From contig JAKSDI010000088.1 of NCBI GenBank assembly GCA_022360175.1, positions 26,046 through 90,045 of the forward strand: a stretch of DNA of 64,000 bases. Reading direction: 5' to 3'. The position numbers and the translations under genes are program-made. The DNA is from Chitinophagales bacterium. GTDB taxonomy: Bacteria; Bacteroidota; Bacteroidia; Chitinophagales; Saprospiraceae. The notes beneath the pieces were generated by a model that was given only the letters and a program-made list of their open reading frames with translations, was not told where the DNA came from and did no database searches. Position 1 is the first letter of the stretch. Every line of letters begins with the position of its first letter. Below are positions 1 through 8,061 of the stretch, in pieces.

Positions 1-1050
1 TAGAAGGAATATTGTATCATCCAAAGCCAGTGCTTGTTTGTATTTTTCAAGCGCAGCCTCTTTATCACCTGCGTAATATAATAAGTCAGCACTTGCAGCA
101 TAGGACTTAGCATCAGAAGGATGTACCTCTTCCAGAATAGAAGTTAATTCCAGAAGGGCTCTGGTTAATTGCTCATCTTCAGTATCAACTGCTTTCTGAA
201 TAATAGGGATTATTCTTGCCAGTTTCATGTCTATGCTAACATCAGGCTGTTTGAATACAGGTTTCAGTGTAGATATGAATTGTTCCTCATCGGTAGCTCC
301 TCCTGGTTTGCCAGAAAGTGCTAATTGTGCTTTGACATTATCAGGATCGATTTTGAGAATTTCTTCGTATACCTTTTGCGCTTTTGTTTTTTCATTTATT
401 TGTTCATAAAAACTAGCAAGTAAATGCCGGTAATCGACATCTTTAGGAAAAGTATTTATAAGGCGTTCGAGTTCTGAAGCGGCCTTTTTATAGTCTCCAA
501 TCCCTAGATAAAGAGAGTGTTTACGACGGACAATTTCCTCATTGATTCCCGAGCGTTCCTCTAGTTGGTCATATACTTTTACTGCTTTTTTGACATCTCC
601 AGCTCTTACCAAAAAATAGGCCCAACGGTAGTAGTTAAAATCGTCACCAGGTTCAAGCTTGACAATTGTTTCAGCAACGGCAGCAGCTTCATCATTTTTA
701 TTTAGCTGCTGATAAAGGTCAAGTAACAAGCGCTGATACCATATATTATCTGGTGCGGCAGCAACTGATTTTTGAGCAGTTTCTACTGCTCCTTGCAAGT
801 TATTCACTTCAGCATAAACACGTGACAACTCATAAGCTGCAGCAGCATTATTATCATCCTCTTTTAACACATCTTTTAATAATGCAATGGCTGCATCATA
901 ATTGCCCAGCATTTTTTCACGGCTGGCATCAATCATAAGTTTTTGCTGATTCACATCCTTTTCTGTCAACCTACCAGGTTGAGCGAAGACAGTAGGAGCT
1001 TGGAATAGGAGGCTCACTACAAAAAGGGAAGCTAAAATTGTTTGGTTCAT
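1..1050 (-). CDS. TPR-repeat exported protein (partial, C-terminus beyond left edge)
   Basis: The reverse-strand frame starts at an ATG and stays open to the window edge, giving about 350 residues. The N-terminus is a signal peptide (MNQTILASLFVVSLLFQ, cleavage likely after FAQ). It is followed by degenerate 34-residue helical repeats with TPR spacing, for example LGNYDAAIALLKDVLKED near residue 50, GDYKKAASELERLIN near 175 and AGDKEAALEKYKQALALD near 330. TPR arrays are protein-binding scaffolds, and the signal peptide puts this one in the periplasm or at the outer membrane. It lies 38 bp downstream of the nucleotidyltransferase gene on the same strand, so the two may be co-transcribed. In this phylum such proteins are often membrane-associated, but no lipobox is visible here. 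The partner is unknown. Confidence 0.85.
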   Translation of the reverse strand, partial: MNQTILASLFVVSLLFQAPTVFAQPGRLTEKDVNQQKLMIDASREKMLGNYDAAIALLKDVLKEDDNNAAAAYELSRVYAEVNNLQGAVETAQKSVAAAPDNIWYQRLLLDLYQQLNKNDEAAAVAETIVKLEPGDDFNYYRWAYFLVRAGDVKKAVKVYDQLEERSGINEEIVRRKHSLYLGIGDYKKAASELERLINTFPKDVDYRHLLASFYEQINEKTKAQKVYEEILKIDPDNVKAQLALSGKPGGATDEEQFISTLKPVFKQPDVSIDMKLARIIPIIQKAVDTEDEQLTRALLELTSILEEVHPSDAKSYAASADLLYYAGDKEAALEKYKQALALDDTIFLL

Positions 1051-1088
1051 GATGTCAAATCTACTCTGTGTGCCACAACACCTGCCTA

Positions 1089-2096
1089 CTATGATCCCAT
1101 TGAGGAATAGTCGCCAATACTGATTGAAGAATGCCGGCCTTCGTAATCTACTTCGTTTCCCAGCATGGAGTCTTGTAAATTCGCAAACCGTACTTTAGTG
1201 TTGTGTTGAATAAGGCTATTGCTTATAACGGATTGTTCTACAATCGAATTGTTACCTATAGATACGTATGGCCCCACCACACTGTTGCGTAGGCATACAT
1301 TTTCTCCTATATAACAAGGTGGAATAATAACAGAATTTTCCAATTGCACAGAATCATCTACCAATTTTTCGCTGCCTTTTTTTATTTCAAGCATGCGCTG
1401 ATTGGTAGCTACTACATTTTCTTTATTGCCACAATCCAGCCATTCATCAATTTGTGAAGGTAGAAACTTAGTACCAGATTCCTTCATCAATTCCAGTGCT
1501 GTAGTTAATTGATATTCTCCTTTCTCTTTGATATCCTCATTGACAATCTTATTAAGCGTAGCCTTTAGTTTATTGCCATCGTTAAAATAATAGATACCAA
1601 CAATTGCTTTATCAGAAACGAATTCGGTAGGTTTTTCTACGAAATCAGCAATATAGCCATCATTATTAGTGGTAATTACACCAAAAGAAGAGGGATTGTC
1701 TACCTGCTGTACCCAAATAATTCCATCTGTATTTATATCAAAGTTAAAGTTTGCTTTGAAGAGTGTATCTGCAAATGCTACCAGGCAGTGTCCCTCCAAA
1801 CTTGGAGCAGCACACAATACCGCATGTCCAGGCCCCAGTGGTTCTTCCTGATGATAAATAGAACATTTCGCTCCAATTCCAGCAGCAATTTCCTGGAGCT
1901 GCTCTTCGGCTTCTTTTCCAAAATCGCCAATGATAAAAGCTACTTCGTCTACTGGCTCATCGAGAGCATTGCTAAGGTCTTCAACTATACGCTGTACAAT
2001 AGGCTTGCCAGCTATGGATACCAGAGGCTTGGGAATGGTTAGTGTATGCGGGCGTAAACGAGAGCCTCTACCGGCCATAGGGATAATAATCTTCAT
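1089..2096 (-). CDS. Sugar-phosphate nucleotidyltransferase with left-handed beta-helix tail
   Basis: 335 residues. The N-terminal signature GRGSRLRPHT followed by IPKPLVSIAGKPI (residues 9-35) is the nucleotide-binding loop and the substrate-activating Lys of the RmlA/GalU/GMP family, which joins a nucleoside triphosphate to a sugar 1-phosphate. Further family blocks are EEPLGPGHAV, a metal-binding Asp in VAFADTLF, and FVEKPTEF. After about residue 240 the sequence becomes hexapeptide-like (NSVIIPPCYIGENVCLRNSV), a left-handed beta-helix as in long RmlA-like or GlmU-like enzymes. The protein is cytosolic and probably feeds polysaccharide or lipopolysaccharide synthesis. The nucleotide (dTTP, UTP or GTP) and the sugar cannot be decided from sequence alone, so no gene symbol is given. 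Confidence 0.88.
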   Translation of the reverse strand: MKIIIPMAGRGSRLRPHTLTIPKPLVSIAGKPIVQRIVEDLSNALDEPVDEVAFIIGDFGKEAEEQLQEIAAGIGAKCSIYHQEEPLGPGHAVLCAAPSLEGHCLVAFADTLFKANFNFDINTDGIIWVQQVDNPSSFGVITTNNDGYIADFVEKPTEFVSDKAIVGIYYFNDGNKLKATLNKIVNEDIKEKGEYQLTTALELMKESGTKFLPSQIDEWLDCGNKENVVATNQRMLEIKKGSEKLVDDSVQLENSVIIPPCYIGENVCLRNSVVGPYVSIGNNSIVEQSVISNSLIQHNTKVRFANLQDSMLGNEVDYEGRHSSISIGDYSSMGS

Positions 2097-2363
2097 ACAA
2101 AGGTTTTAGCTTTTTATAGGATAAAATGCCCTCTAAACAAGTTTTCTCCTCATTAAAATAAGGAGGAAAATTGTTTAGAATTTATAATAATAGGCTATCC
2201 TTTAGTTTAATAGCCGCAAAAATAAATGAAAAAACTGCCTTCTTTGATAAATCTATTAGAAAATACTGTAGTTGGAAGGAATGCGACCAAAGCCACCTGT
2301 TTGTGTTAGTAGTAATCTCGTCTGTTATATAGATTTAATAAAGATCAATAACTGATGGTTTTA

Positions 2364-3797
2364 TTAATCTACCATTGTTATTTTCATCATATTCGTACGA
2401 TGCCGACGGTGCAAAGGCATGCTTCCTGTATTAATTAACAGGTCTCCTGACTTAACTCTACCACCTTGCTTCAGGATTAAAGCTACATCTTCAATCGTTT
2501 CATCTGTTGTCGTAAATCGGTCATAATAATAACATCTTACTCCCCACACCAAATTGAGCGTAGAAAGCATGTGCATGCGATCAGAAAAAATATAGATATC
2601 TGTATTTGGGCGATAGCTAGATACTTTAAATGCGGTATAGCCAGAACTAGTCATACCAATGATAGCTTTTGCTTTAACCTCTTCTGCCGTTTTTCCTGCA
2701 TTAAAACATACTACATCAGAAAGGAAGGTACGTGAGCGCTTACTTGGTTTTGGACGGCGTCCTTCAAAGTTGTAGTGGGTTTCTACCTCTTCTATAATTT
2801 TATTCATTGCTTCTACTACTTTCACGGGATGTTTACCCACTGAAGTTTCACCGCTCAGCATTACTGCATCAGCACCATCTAATACCGCATTGGCTACATC
2901 TGTAATTTCTGCTCGTGTAGGGCTTGGATTAGTAATCATACTATCCATCATTTGAGTAGCAACAATTACAGGGCGAGCACGTTGCATACATTTAGCAATG
3001 ATATCTTTCTGTATAAGAGGCAATCTCTCCATCGGTACTTCTATCCCTAAATCACCTCTTGCTACCATAATGCCATTGGAGTGCTTTATGATTTTGTCAA
3101 TATTCTCTATCGCTTCAGGTTTCTCAATTTTAGCCAGAATTTTAGCTGGGTGATTTTTGGCTTCTATTCGCTTACGCAAATCTTTCATATCCTTACTAGT
3201 ACGTACAAAAGAAAGAGCAATCCAATTGACTGGTTGTGTAAGGATATAATCCAGATCCTTTAGATCTTTTTCTGTAAGGCAAGGCAGAGATATTTTTGTC
3301 TTGGGCAGGTTTACACCTTTATTAGAAGATAAAGTACCTCCAAATAACGTTTTTAACTTAACAGTATCTTGCTTATTTGTTTCCGTCACTTCAAATACTA
3401 GCTTGCCATCATCTACTAATACCTTTTCCCCAACCTCTACATCCTGAGCGAATTGTTGGTAACTCATATATATCTTCTCCATCGTTCCCAAGCAAGGTTC
3501 ATTTACCAATGTAATGATATCCCCTTCTTTCAATTCCAACGCATTATTCTCAATTTTGCCTACCCGTAGTTTAGGACCTTGTAAATCTGCCAGGATGCCA
3601 ATATGTAGATTATACTTCTCATTGATGTAGCTTACATGATTGATTACCTGCTGGTGGTCTTCATGTGTACCATGAGAAAAGTTAAGGCGAAAAACATCTA
3701 CTCCTGCTTGTACTAACTCAAGCAATTTGGAGTACGAATTGCAGGCAGGCCCTACTGTCGCAACAATTTTTGTATTCTGATGGTCAACGATCTTCAT
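2364..3797 (-). CDS. pyk: Pyruvate kinase
   Basis: 477 residues, the normal length. Pyruvate kinase makes ATP and pyruvate from phosphoenolpyruvate and ADP as the last step of glycolysis. Visible blocks are TKIVATVGPACNSYSKLLEL at the N-terminus, FRLNFSHGTHEDH, the signature ILAKIEKPEAIENI (the Lys stabilises the enolate and the Glu binds the metal), MVARGDLGIEVP, and ATQMMDSMITNPSPTRAE followed by DGADAVMLSGETSVGKHPV. The C-terminal regulatory domain is intact but has no obvious extra PEP-utiliser domain. The gene stands alone on the reverse strand, with 267 bp to the nucleotidyltransferase gene downstream. Upstream it is divergent from acpP across about 250 bp, so the two promoters share that gap. 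Confidence 0.97.
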   Translation of the reverse strand: MKIVDHQNTKIVATVGPACNSYSKLLELVQAGVDVFRLNFSHGTHEDHQQVINHVSYINEKYNLHIGILADLQGPKLRVGKIENNALELKEGDIITLVNEPCLGTMEKIYMSYQQFAQDVEVGEKVLVDDGKLVFEVTETNKQDTVKLKTLFGGTLSSNKGVNLPKTKISLPCLTEKDLKDLDYILTQPVNWIALSFVRTSKDMKDLRKRIEAKNHPAKILAKIEKPEAIENIDKIIKHSNGIMVARGDLGIEVPMERLPLIQKDIIAKCMQRARPVIVATQMMDSMITNPSPTRAEITDVANAVLDGADAVMLSGETSVGKHPVKVVEAMNKIIEEVETHYNFEGRRPKPSKRSRTFLSDVVCFNAGKTAEEVKAKAIIGMTSSGYTAFKVSSYRPNTDIYIFSDRMHMLSTLNLVWGVRCYYYDRFTTTDETIEDVALILKQGGRVKSGDLLINTGSMPLHRRHRTNMMKITMVD

Positions 3798-3984
3798 GTC
3801 CGAAATGGTTTTGACGGTGCTTCAATCCAAAGCTTCCGTAGTGTAAGATGACTTTAGGCTTAAATGTTATCTGAGCTCACACAGCTAAGTGTAAAAAATA
3901 CAATAATCTATCTAGTGTAAAAGTACAGTAATCTCAAAAATAATCAAACATCAGTGCGCAAAAGCTAGATTTTTAATAAAAACT

Positions 3985-4016
3985 TTGGTTATCAATACAG
4001 TTCTATGTTTCTTTGC
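3985..4016 (+). promoter_or_regulatory. Candidate acpP promoter
   Basis: TTTG at 3985-3988 followed about 20 bp later by TTTCTTTG (4009-4016), with the overlapping TATGTTTC at 4005-4012. This resembles the Bacteroidota sigma-ABfr pattern (TTTG, about 19-20 bp, TAnnTTTG) with a weak -7 box. It would start transcription near 4023, about 28 nt before the acpP start codon. No -10/-35 pair of the E. coli type is apparent. Confidence 0.4.
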
Positions 4017-4050
4017 AGGGCTTTTATAAACCATTTAAAGTGTATTCACT

Positions 4051-4293
4051 ATGTCTAGCATTGCAGAAAGAGTAACCAAGATCATCGTCGACAAGCTTGG
4101 CGTTGAGGAAAAAGAGGTAACCCCTGAGGCCAGCTTTACTAATGACCTGGGTGCCGACTCTCTGGACACCGTGGAATTAATCATGGAGTTCGAAAAAGAA
4201 TTTGATATTGCTATTCCAGACGAAGAAGCTGAAAACATTCAGACTGTAGGACACGCTGTTGAGTATCTGTCAGCTAATTCTGAAGGAGAATAA
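4051..4293 (+). CDS. acpP: Acyl carrier protein
   Basis: 80 residues, highly acidic, the usual ACP length. The motif [20 protein letters not shown] carries Ser37, the residue that receives the 4'-phosphopantetheine arm on which fatty acyl chains are carried. [19 protein letters not shown] forms the last helices. It acts in the cytosol with the condensing enzyme FabF encoded just downstream, the classic acpP-fabF pairing, and rnc follows fabF as in many bacteria. The acpP-fabF gap is unusually long at 241 bp and full of hairpins, which may let ACP be made in excess of FabF. Confidence 0.98.
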   Translation: MSSIAERVTKIIVDKLGVEEKEVTPEASFTNDLGADSLDTVELIMEFEKEFDIAIPDEEAENIQTVGHAVEYLSANSEGE

Positions 4294-4507
4294 AACGCCT
4301 TAGCGTTTAATAAGTAAGTTAGAAGCAGTGCATTCGCATTCTCAATCTGCTTCTAACTTGCCTACTTAACGTGCTTAATGCACGTTCTCTCCCCAAAGAC
4401 AAACGGAAAATACCACTACCATAATCAGCCTTTAAGCCTAAATATCATACCATCCTACTCTTTGCTTAAAAGGCTATATCAAAAATATCCACTCGTACGA
4501 ACGAGTG
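4293..4507 (+). promoter_or_regulatory. Four-hairpin spacer between acpP and fabF
   Basis: Four perfect inverted repeats lie in the spacer. They are AAACGC/GCGTTT with loop CTTA (4293-4308, overlapping the acpP stop codon), a 13-bp stem AAGTTAGAAGCAG with its complement (4316-4328 and 4347-4359), AACGTGC/GCACGTT with a 5-nt loop (4368-4386), and CACTCGT/ACGAGTG with loop ACGA (4490-4507). None is followed by a clear T-run, so they look more like RNA-processing or stability elements, or weak attenuators, than simple terminators. fabF begins 28 nt after the last hairpin. Confidence 0.6.
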
Positions 4508-4534
4508 TCGTGCAAGACAAAAACCTATTAATGC

Positions 4535-5773
4535 ATGAAAAGGGTTGTCGTAACAGGACTTGGAGCTGTAACGCCTATTGGTAACAATAAGGATGCATAT
4601 CTTGAAGGATTGCAAAAAGGCATCAGCGGAGCTAATATTATTACCCACTTTGACGCATCAAACTTTAAAACGAAATTCGCCTGTGAAGTAACAGACCTGG
4701 ATACTTCATCTATCCATCGTCGGGAAATTCGCAGAATGGATTTATTTGCAGTATATGGTACCCTGAGTACTGATGAAGCAATTCAAGATGCAGGGCTGGA
4801 TCCTGAAAAACTGGACCTGGATAAGGTTGGTGTAATTTGGGGATCTGGTATTGGAGGACTTCGTTCTCTGGAAAAAGAAATTGAAGATTTTGAAGCTGGA
4901 GACGGAACGCCTCGGTACAATCCATTTATGATACCCAAAATGATATCTGATATCGTATCAGGTTTGGTATCTATCAAATATGGTTTCCGTGGAGCCAATT
5001 TCGCTACAGTTTCTGCCTGCGCTTCTGCATCTCATGCCATCTCTACTGCTTTTGATTACATTCGTTTAGGTAGAAACAATATCGTTGTTACTGGTGGTTC
5101 AGAGGCTCCTATTTGTAAAGCAAGTATGGGAGGCTTCAACGCTATGAAAGCGCTTTCCACCCGTAATGATGAATTCGAAACTGCTTCTCGCCCGTTTGAT
5201 CTTGATCGCGATGGTTTTGTGATGGGAGAAGGGTCAGGAGCAATTATACTGGAAGAGCTGGAACATGCTAAAAAGCGTGGTGCTACTATCTATGCTGAAA
5301 TAGTAGGCGTAGGTGCTACGGCTGATGCTCATCACATTACTGCACCGCACCCTGAAGGATTGGGCGCAAGTAATGTAATGAGAATTGCTCTGGAAGATGC
5401 TGGTATGAATACTAGTGAAATTGATTACATTAATGTGCATGGTACTTCTACTCCGCTGGGAGATATAGCAGAAACCAAGGCTATTAAACAAGTATTTGGT
5501 GATCATACCTACGATCTTAATATCAGTTCTACTAAGTCTATGACAGGACACTTATTAGGAGCTGCGGGAGCCGTAGAAGCTATCGCCTCAATACTTGCAA
5601 TAAAACATAATTTCGTTCCACCAACAATTAATCACTTTACGGATGATCCAGAATTGGATGCCCGTCTTAACCTGACATTCAACGAAGCTCAGGAACGGGA
5701 AGTAAATGCCGTACTAAGTAATACATTTGGTTTTGGTGGCCATAATTCTTCTCTTATATTTAAAAAGTATTAA
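4535..5773 (+). CDS. fabF: Beta-ketoacyl-ACP synthase II
   Basis: 412 residues, full family length. It condenses acyl-ACP with malonyl-ACP in each elongation round of fatty acid synthesis. The thiolase-fold Cys-His-His triad is visible: Cys162 in TVSACASASHAIS, one His in NVHGTSTPLGD near residue 302, and one in MTGHLLGAAGAVEA near 339. The glycine-rich C-terminus NTFGFGGHNSSLIFKK is typical. The start codon ATG gives MKRVVVTGLGAVTPIG, the standard N-terminus. It follows acpP and is followed 29 bp later by rnc, so fabF and rnc probably share a transcript. Confidence 0.97.
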   Translation: MKRVVVTGLGAVTPIGNNKDAYLEGLQKGISGANIITHFDASNFKTKFACEVTDLDTSSIHRREIRRMDLFAVYGTLSTDEAIQDAGLDPEKLDLDKVGVIWGSGIGGLRSLEKEIEDFEAGDGTPRYNPFMIPKMISDIVSGLVSIKYGFRGANFATVSACASASHAISTAFDYIRLGRNNIVVTGGSEAPICKASMGGFNAMKALSTRNDEFETASRPFDLDRDGFVMGEGSGAIILEELEHAKKRGATIYAEIVGVGATADAHHITAPHPEGLGASNVMRIALEDAGMNTSEIDYINVHGTSTPLGDIAETKAIKQVFGDHTYDLNISSTKSMTGHLLGAAGAVEAIASILAIKHNFVPPTINHFTDDPELDARLNLTFNEAQEREVNAVLSNTFGFGGHNSSLIFKKY

Positions 5774-5802
5774 AGAGAAGTCTTAATTAATAAGAGGATA
5801 AT

Positions 5803-6546
5803 ATGTTGGCATTACTTAGGCCGATATTTAGAATTTACAATCGATATTTATCCAAGGATAAAGAATTTGCTCGTAGAATCCGGCAGCTTATTGGATTTAC
5901 CCCTTCGAATTTAGGAATATTCAAGCTTGCTTTTTCACATAAATCTACATCCTCAGATAAATCTTATGCTATTCAAAACAATGAGCGCCTGGAGTATCTA
6001 GGTGATGCGGTATTGGGTACTGTTGTAGCCGAGTACTTGTTTAAGAAGTATCCTAATAGCAATGAAGGTTTTCTGACTAAAATGCGTTCTAAAATTGTAA
6101 AGCGCAAATCACTGAATAAGATTGGTGATAAAATGGGACTGGATATGCTACTTTCTGAGTACAATCCTACCCGATTGAGTCGTTCTATGTTGGGAAATGC
6201 AGTAGAAGCATTAGTGGGGGCAGTATATCTTGAAAAAGGTTATTCCGGTACTAAATATTTCGTGATCCAGAAGATTTTGCGAAATTATGTAAATGTGCAT
6301 GAACTGGAAAGCTACGATGATAACTATAAAAGCCAGTTATTAGAGTGGTGCCAGAAAAATGGACAGACTGTAAGCTATAAATTACTAGCTCGTTATAAAT
6401 TCGAAAAAAGAGATCGCTTTAAGGTAGCTGTAATGGTCAACGGACAAAAAGTAGCTACCGCTGATGATTTTAATAAAAAAAGTGCTGAGCAAACTGCTTC
6501 TGAAAAAGCAATGCTTTCTTTGGGCATCTTGGAAAGTGAAGAATAG
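5803..6546 (+). CDS. rnc: Ribonuclease III
   Basis: 247 residues. It cleaves double-stranded RNA in rRNA maturation and mRNA decay. The catalytic domain contains the signature NNERLEYLGDAVLG (residues 59-72), supplying Glu61, Glu64 and Asp68. The second metal-site block reads MLGNAVEALVGAVYLEKGY: Glu135 is present, but Asn132 stands where E. coli has Asp114. The C-terminal double-stranded-RNA-binding domain runs from about 170 to 243 (YKSQLLEWCQKNGQ ... KKSAEQTASEKAMLSLG). An N-terminal extension of about 25 residues precedes the domain. A perfect 17-bp inverted repeat lies 30 bp after the stop codon and could be a substrate for the enzyme itself. Confidence 0.96.
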   Translation: MLALLRPIFRIYNRYLSKDKEFARRIRQLIGFTPSNLGIFKLAFSHKSTSSDKSYAIQNNERLEYLGDAVLGTVVAEYLFKKYPNSNEGFLTKMRSKIVKRKSLNKIGDKMGLDMLLSEYNPTRLSRSMLGNAVEALVGAVYLEKGYSGTKYFVIQKILRNYVNVHELESYDDNYKSQLLEWCQKNGQTVSYKLLARYKFEKRDRFKVAVMVNGQKVATADDFNKKSAEQTASEKAMLSLGILESEE

Positions 6547-6576
6547 AGTTCTCTTTTAAATTTCCAAAATTTGTCC

Positions 6577-6640
6577 TTCTTTGACAACTTCTCCCTCGAA
6601 GTGCATTATGCCTTGTTTCGTGAGAGAAGTTGTCAAAGAA
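6577..6640 (+). promoter_or_regulatory. 17-bp perfect inverted repeat at the rnc / SWIM gene junction
   Basis: TTCTTTGACAACTTCTC at 6577-6593 is exactly complementary to GAGAAGTTGTCAAAGAA at 6624-6640, with a 30-nt loop. No T-run follows on either strand. The right arm contains the TTG that is the most upstream possible start of the SWIM-domain gene, so the stem would hide that start. It could be a long rnc 3' hairpin, an RNase III processing site, or a translational switch. Confidence 0.7.
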
Positions 6641-8000
6641 CCAATTTTATATTGATATAATAGTGGAGTGGACACGCCATCAGATCACCGAATTGGCTCC
6701 TAATAATCTGATCTTAGAAAGAGCTAAATCCCTTTCTTCCAAAGCATCTTGGGAAATAAAAGGTAGTAATGGTTTTTTTTTATGGGGAGAATGTAAAAGT
6801 AGTGGCCTAAGACTTTATCAGGTAGCTATAGATTTCCGTAATAAAAAATTCAGGTGTAATTGTCAATCACCTTATAACCCCTGTCGACATGCTCTCGCTC
6901 TCCTTATCTTTCTTCAAAAGCATGTTGATGATATGCCAATGGAAGAAACACCTCCTGATTGGGTTATGGACTTATTAAGCCAGCCTATTCCAAAACCTCC
7001 GACAGCAGAAGAGCAAATTTTACGCAAGGAAAATCAAGAGAAAAGATTTGGAAAAAGGCTGATAGAAATGCAGTCTGGTGTTGAAGAATTGGAATTGTGG
7101 TTATTGGACATGATTCAGCATGGCCTGTCAGAAATTAGCCACCAGGATTCCAATTACTGGGAATTATTTGCAGCTAAAATGCAAGATGCTAAACTAGGGG
7201 GGATTGCTCGTCGAATTCGGAGAATGCCAGCTTTATTGAAGGAAGAAAACTGGCATGAGCGTTTATTGGAAAAAATATCCCAATTATACCTCTTTGTTCA
7301 ATCCTACAAGCAGTTTCCTAGCTTACCAGAGTTAATACAAGAAGAAATATTAACAGTAGCAGGAGTAAATAGAAAACGAACAGAATTATTAGAGCAAGAC
7401 GGAGTAAAAGATCAATGGCTTGTGCTTTCAGTAAGCCTCGAAGCAGAGGATAAACTATTTTCCAGGAAGACATATATGCTGGGAAGCAAGAGTAAGCAGA
7501 TCGCGCTTGTATTGGATTATAATTACGGTATTCCAAAATTCGATCTCAATTGGCAGGTAGGGAGTGCTTTTGAGGCAGAGCTAATTTTTTATCCCTCACC
7601 TTATCCCTTACGTGCTCTGGTTAAAAAACATTTATCCTCTTCAGCTCCCCTGGATACAATAGCTCAATATACAGACATAGAAACATTTGCTTATGCTTAT
7701 GCTAAGGCAATTGCTTCTAATCCATGGTTGTTATCTTTTCCTTGTCTGTTAGCAGATGTTCATATTGTAAAAAAAGAGCAGCTTTTATTGTTAGCGGATT
7801 CTAAGGGATATAGTATTCCTTTACTGATGGAAGGCAGCGCAGCCTGGGGGCTATTAGCAATCAGTGTGGGGCAAACATTCACTGTGTTTGGTGAATGGGA
7901 TGATCACTATTTCAGGCCTATGGCGATTCTAAAAAGTGGTCGAGTTATCTCTCTTTTAACCCAGGGGGCGGAAATTGAAGATGATATTGATACTATTTAA
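6630..8000 (+). CDS. SWIM zinc-finger protein
   Basis: Up to 456 residues. The SWIM motif CxCx6CxH is complete (Cys76, Cys78, Cys85, His87, in RCNCQSPYNPCRHALAL). SWIM domains are zinc-binding modules for nucleic acid or protein contacts. The rest is helical, with the basic stretch GGIARRIRRMPALLKEE near 190 and an all-beta-like C-terminal half. There is no ATG at the 5' end: an in-frame stop lies at 6621, so the start is TTG at 6630 or GTG at 6663, and GTG fits better because TTG lies inside the inverted-repeat stem. SWIM proteins of this kind often lie near MoxR ATPase or VWA genes, but none is in this window. The function is unknown; it is probably cytosolic, with no signal peptide. Confidence 0.82.
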   Translation: MSKNQFYIDIIVEWTRHQITELAPNNLILERAKSLSSKASWEIKGSNGFFLWGECKSSGLRLYQVAIDFRNKKFRCNCQSPYNPCRHALALLIFLQKHVDDMPMEETPPDWVMDLLSQPIPKPPTAEEQILRKENQEKRFGKRLIEMQSGVEELELWLLDMIQHGLSEISHQDSNYWELFAAKMQDAKLGGIARRIRRMPALLKEENWHERLLEKISQLYLFVQSYKQFPSLPELIQEEILTVAGVNRKRTELLEQDGVKDQWLVLSVSLEAEDKLFSRKTYMLGSKSKQIALVLDYNYGIPKFDLNWQVGSAFEAELIFYPSPYPLRALVKKHLSSSAPLDTIAQYTDIETFAYAYAKAIASNPWLLSFPCLLADVHIVKKEQLLLLADSKGYSIPLLMEGSAAWGLLAISVGQTFTVFGEWDDHYFRPMAILKSGRVISLLTQGAEIEDDIDTI

Positions 8001-8061
8001 CCTTTTAGTTGTTACATATATAGAGAAAATACGTCTAAACAAAAGAATCAAACATACTGCC

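Noticed and set aside
4035..4238. Minus-strand frame opposite acpP
   Set aside because: It lies entirely within the acpP coding region in antisense, with Ser-rich low-complexity composition, and acpP is certain.
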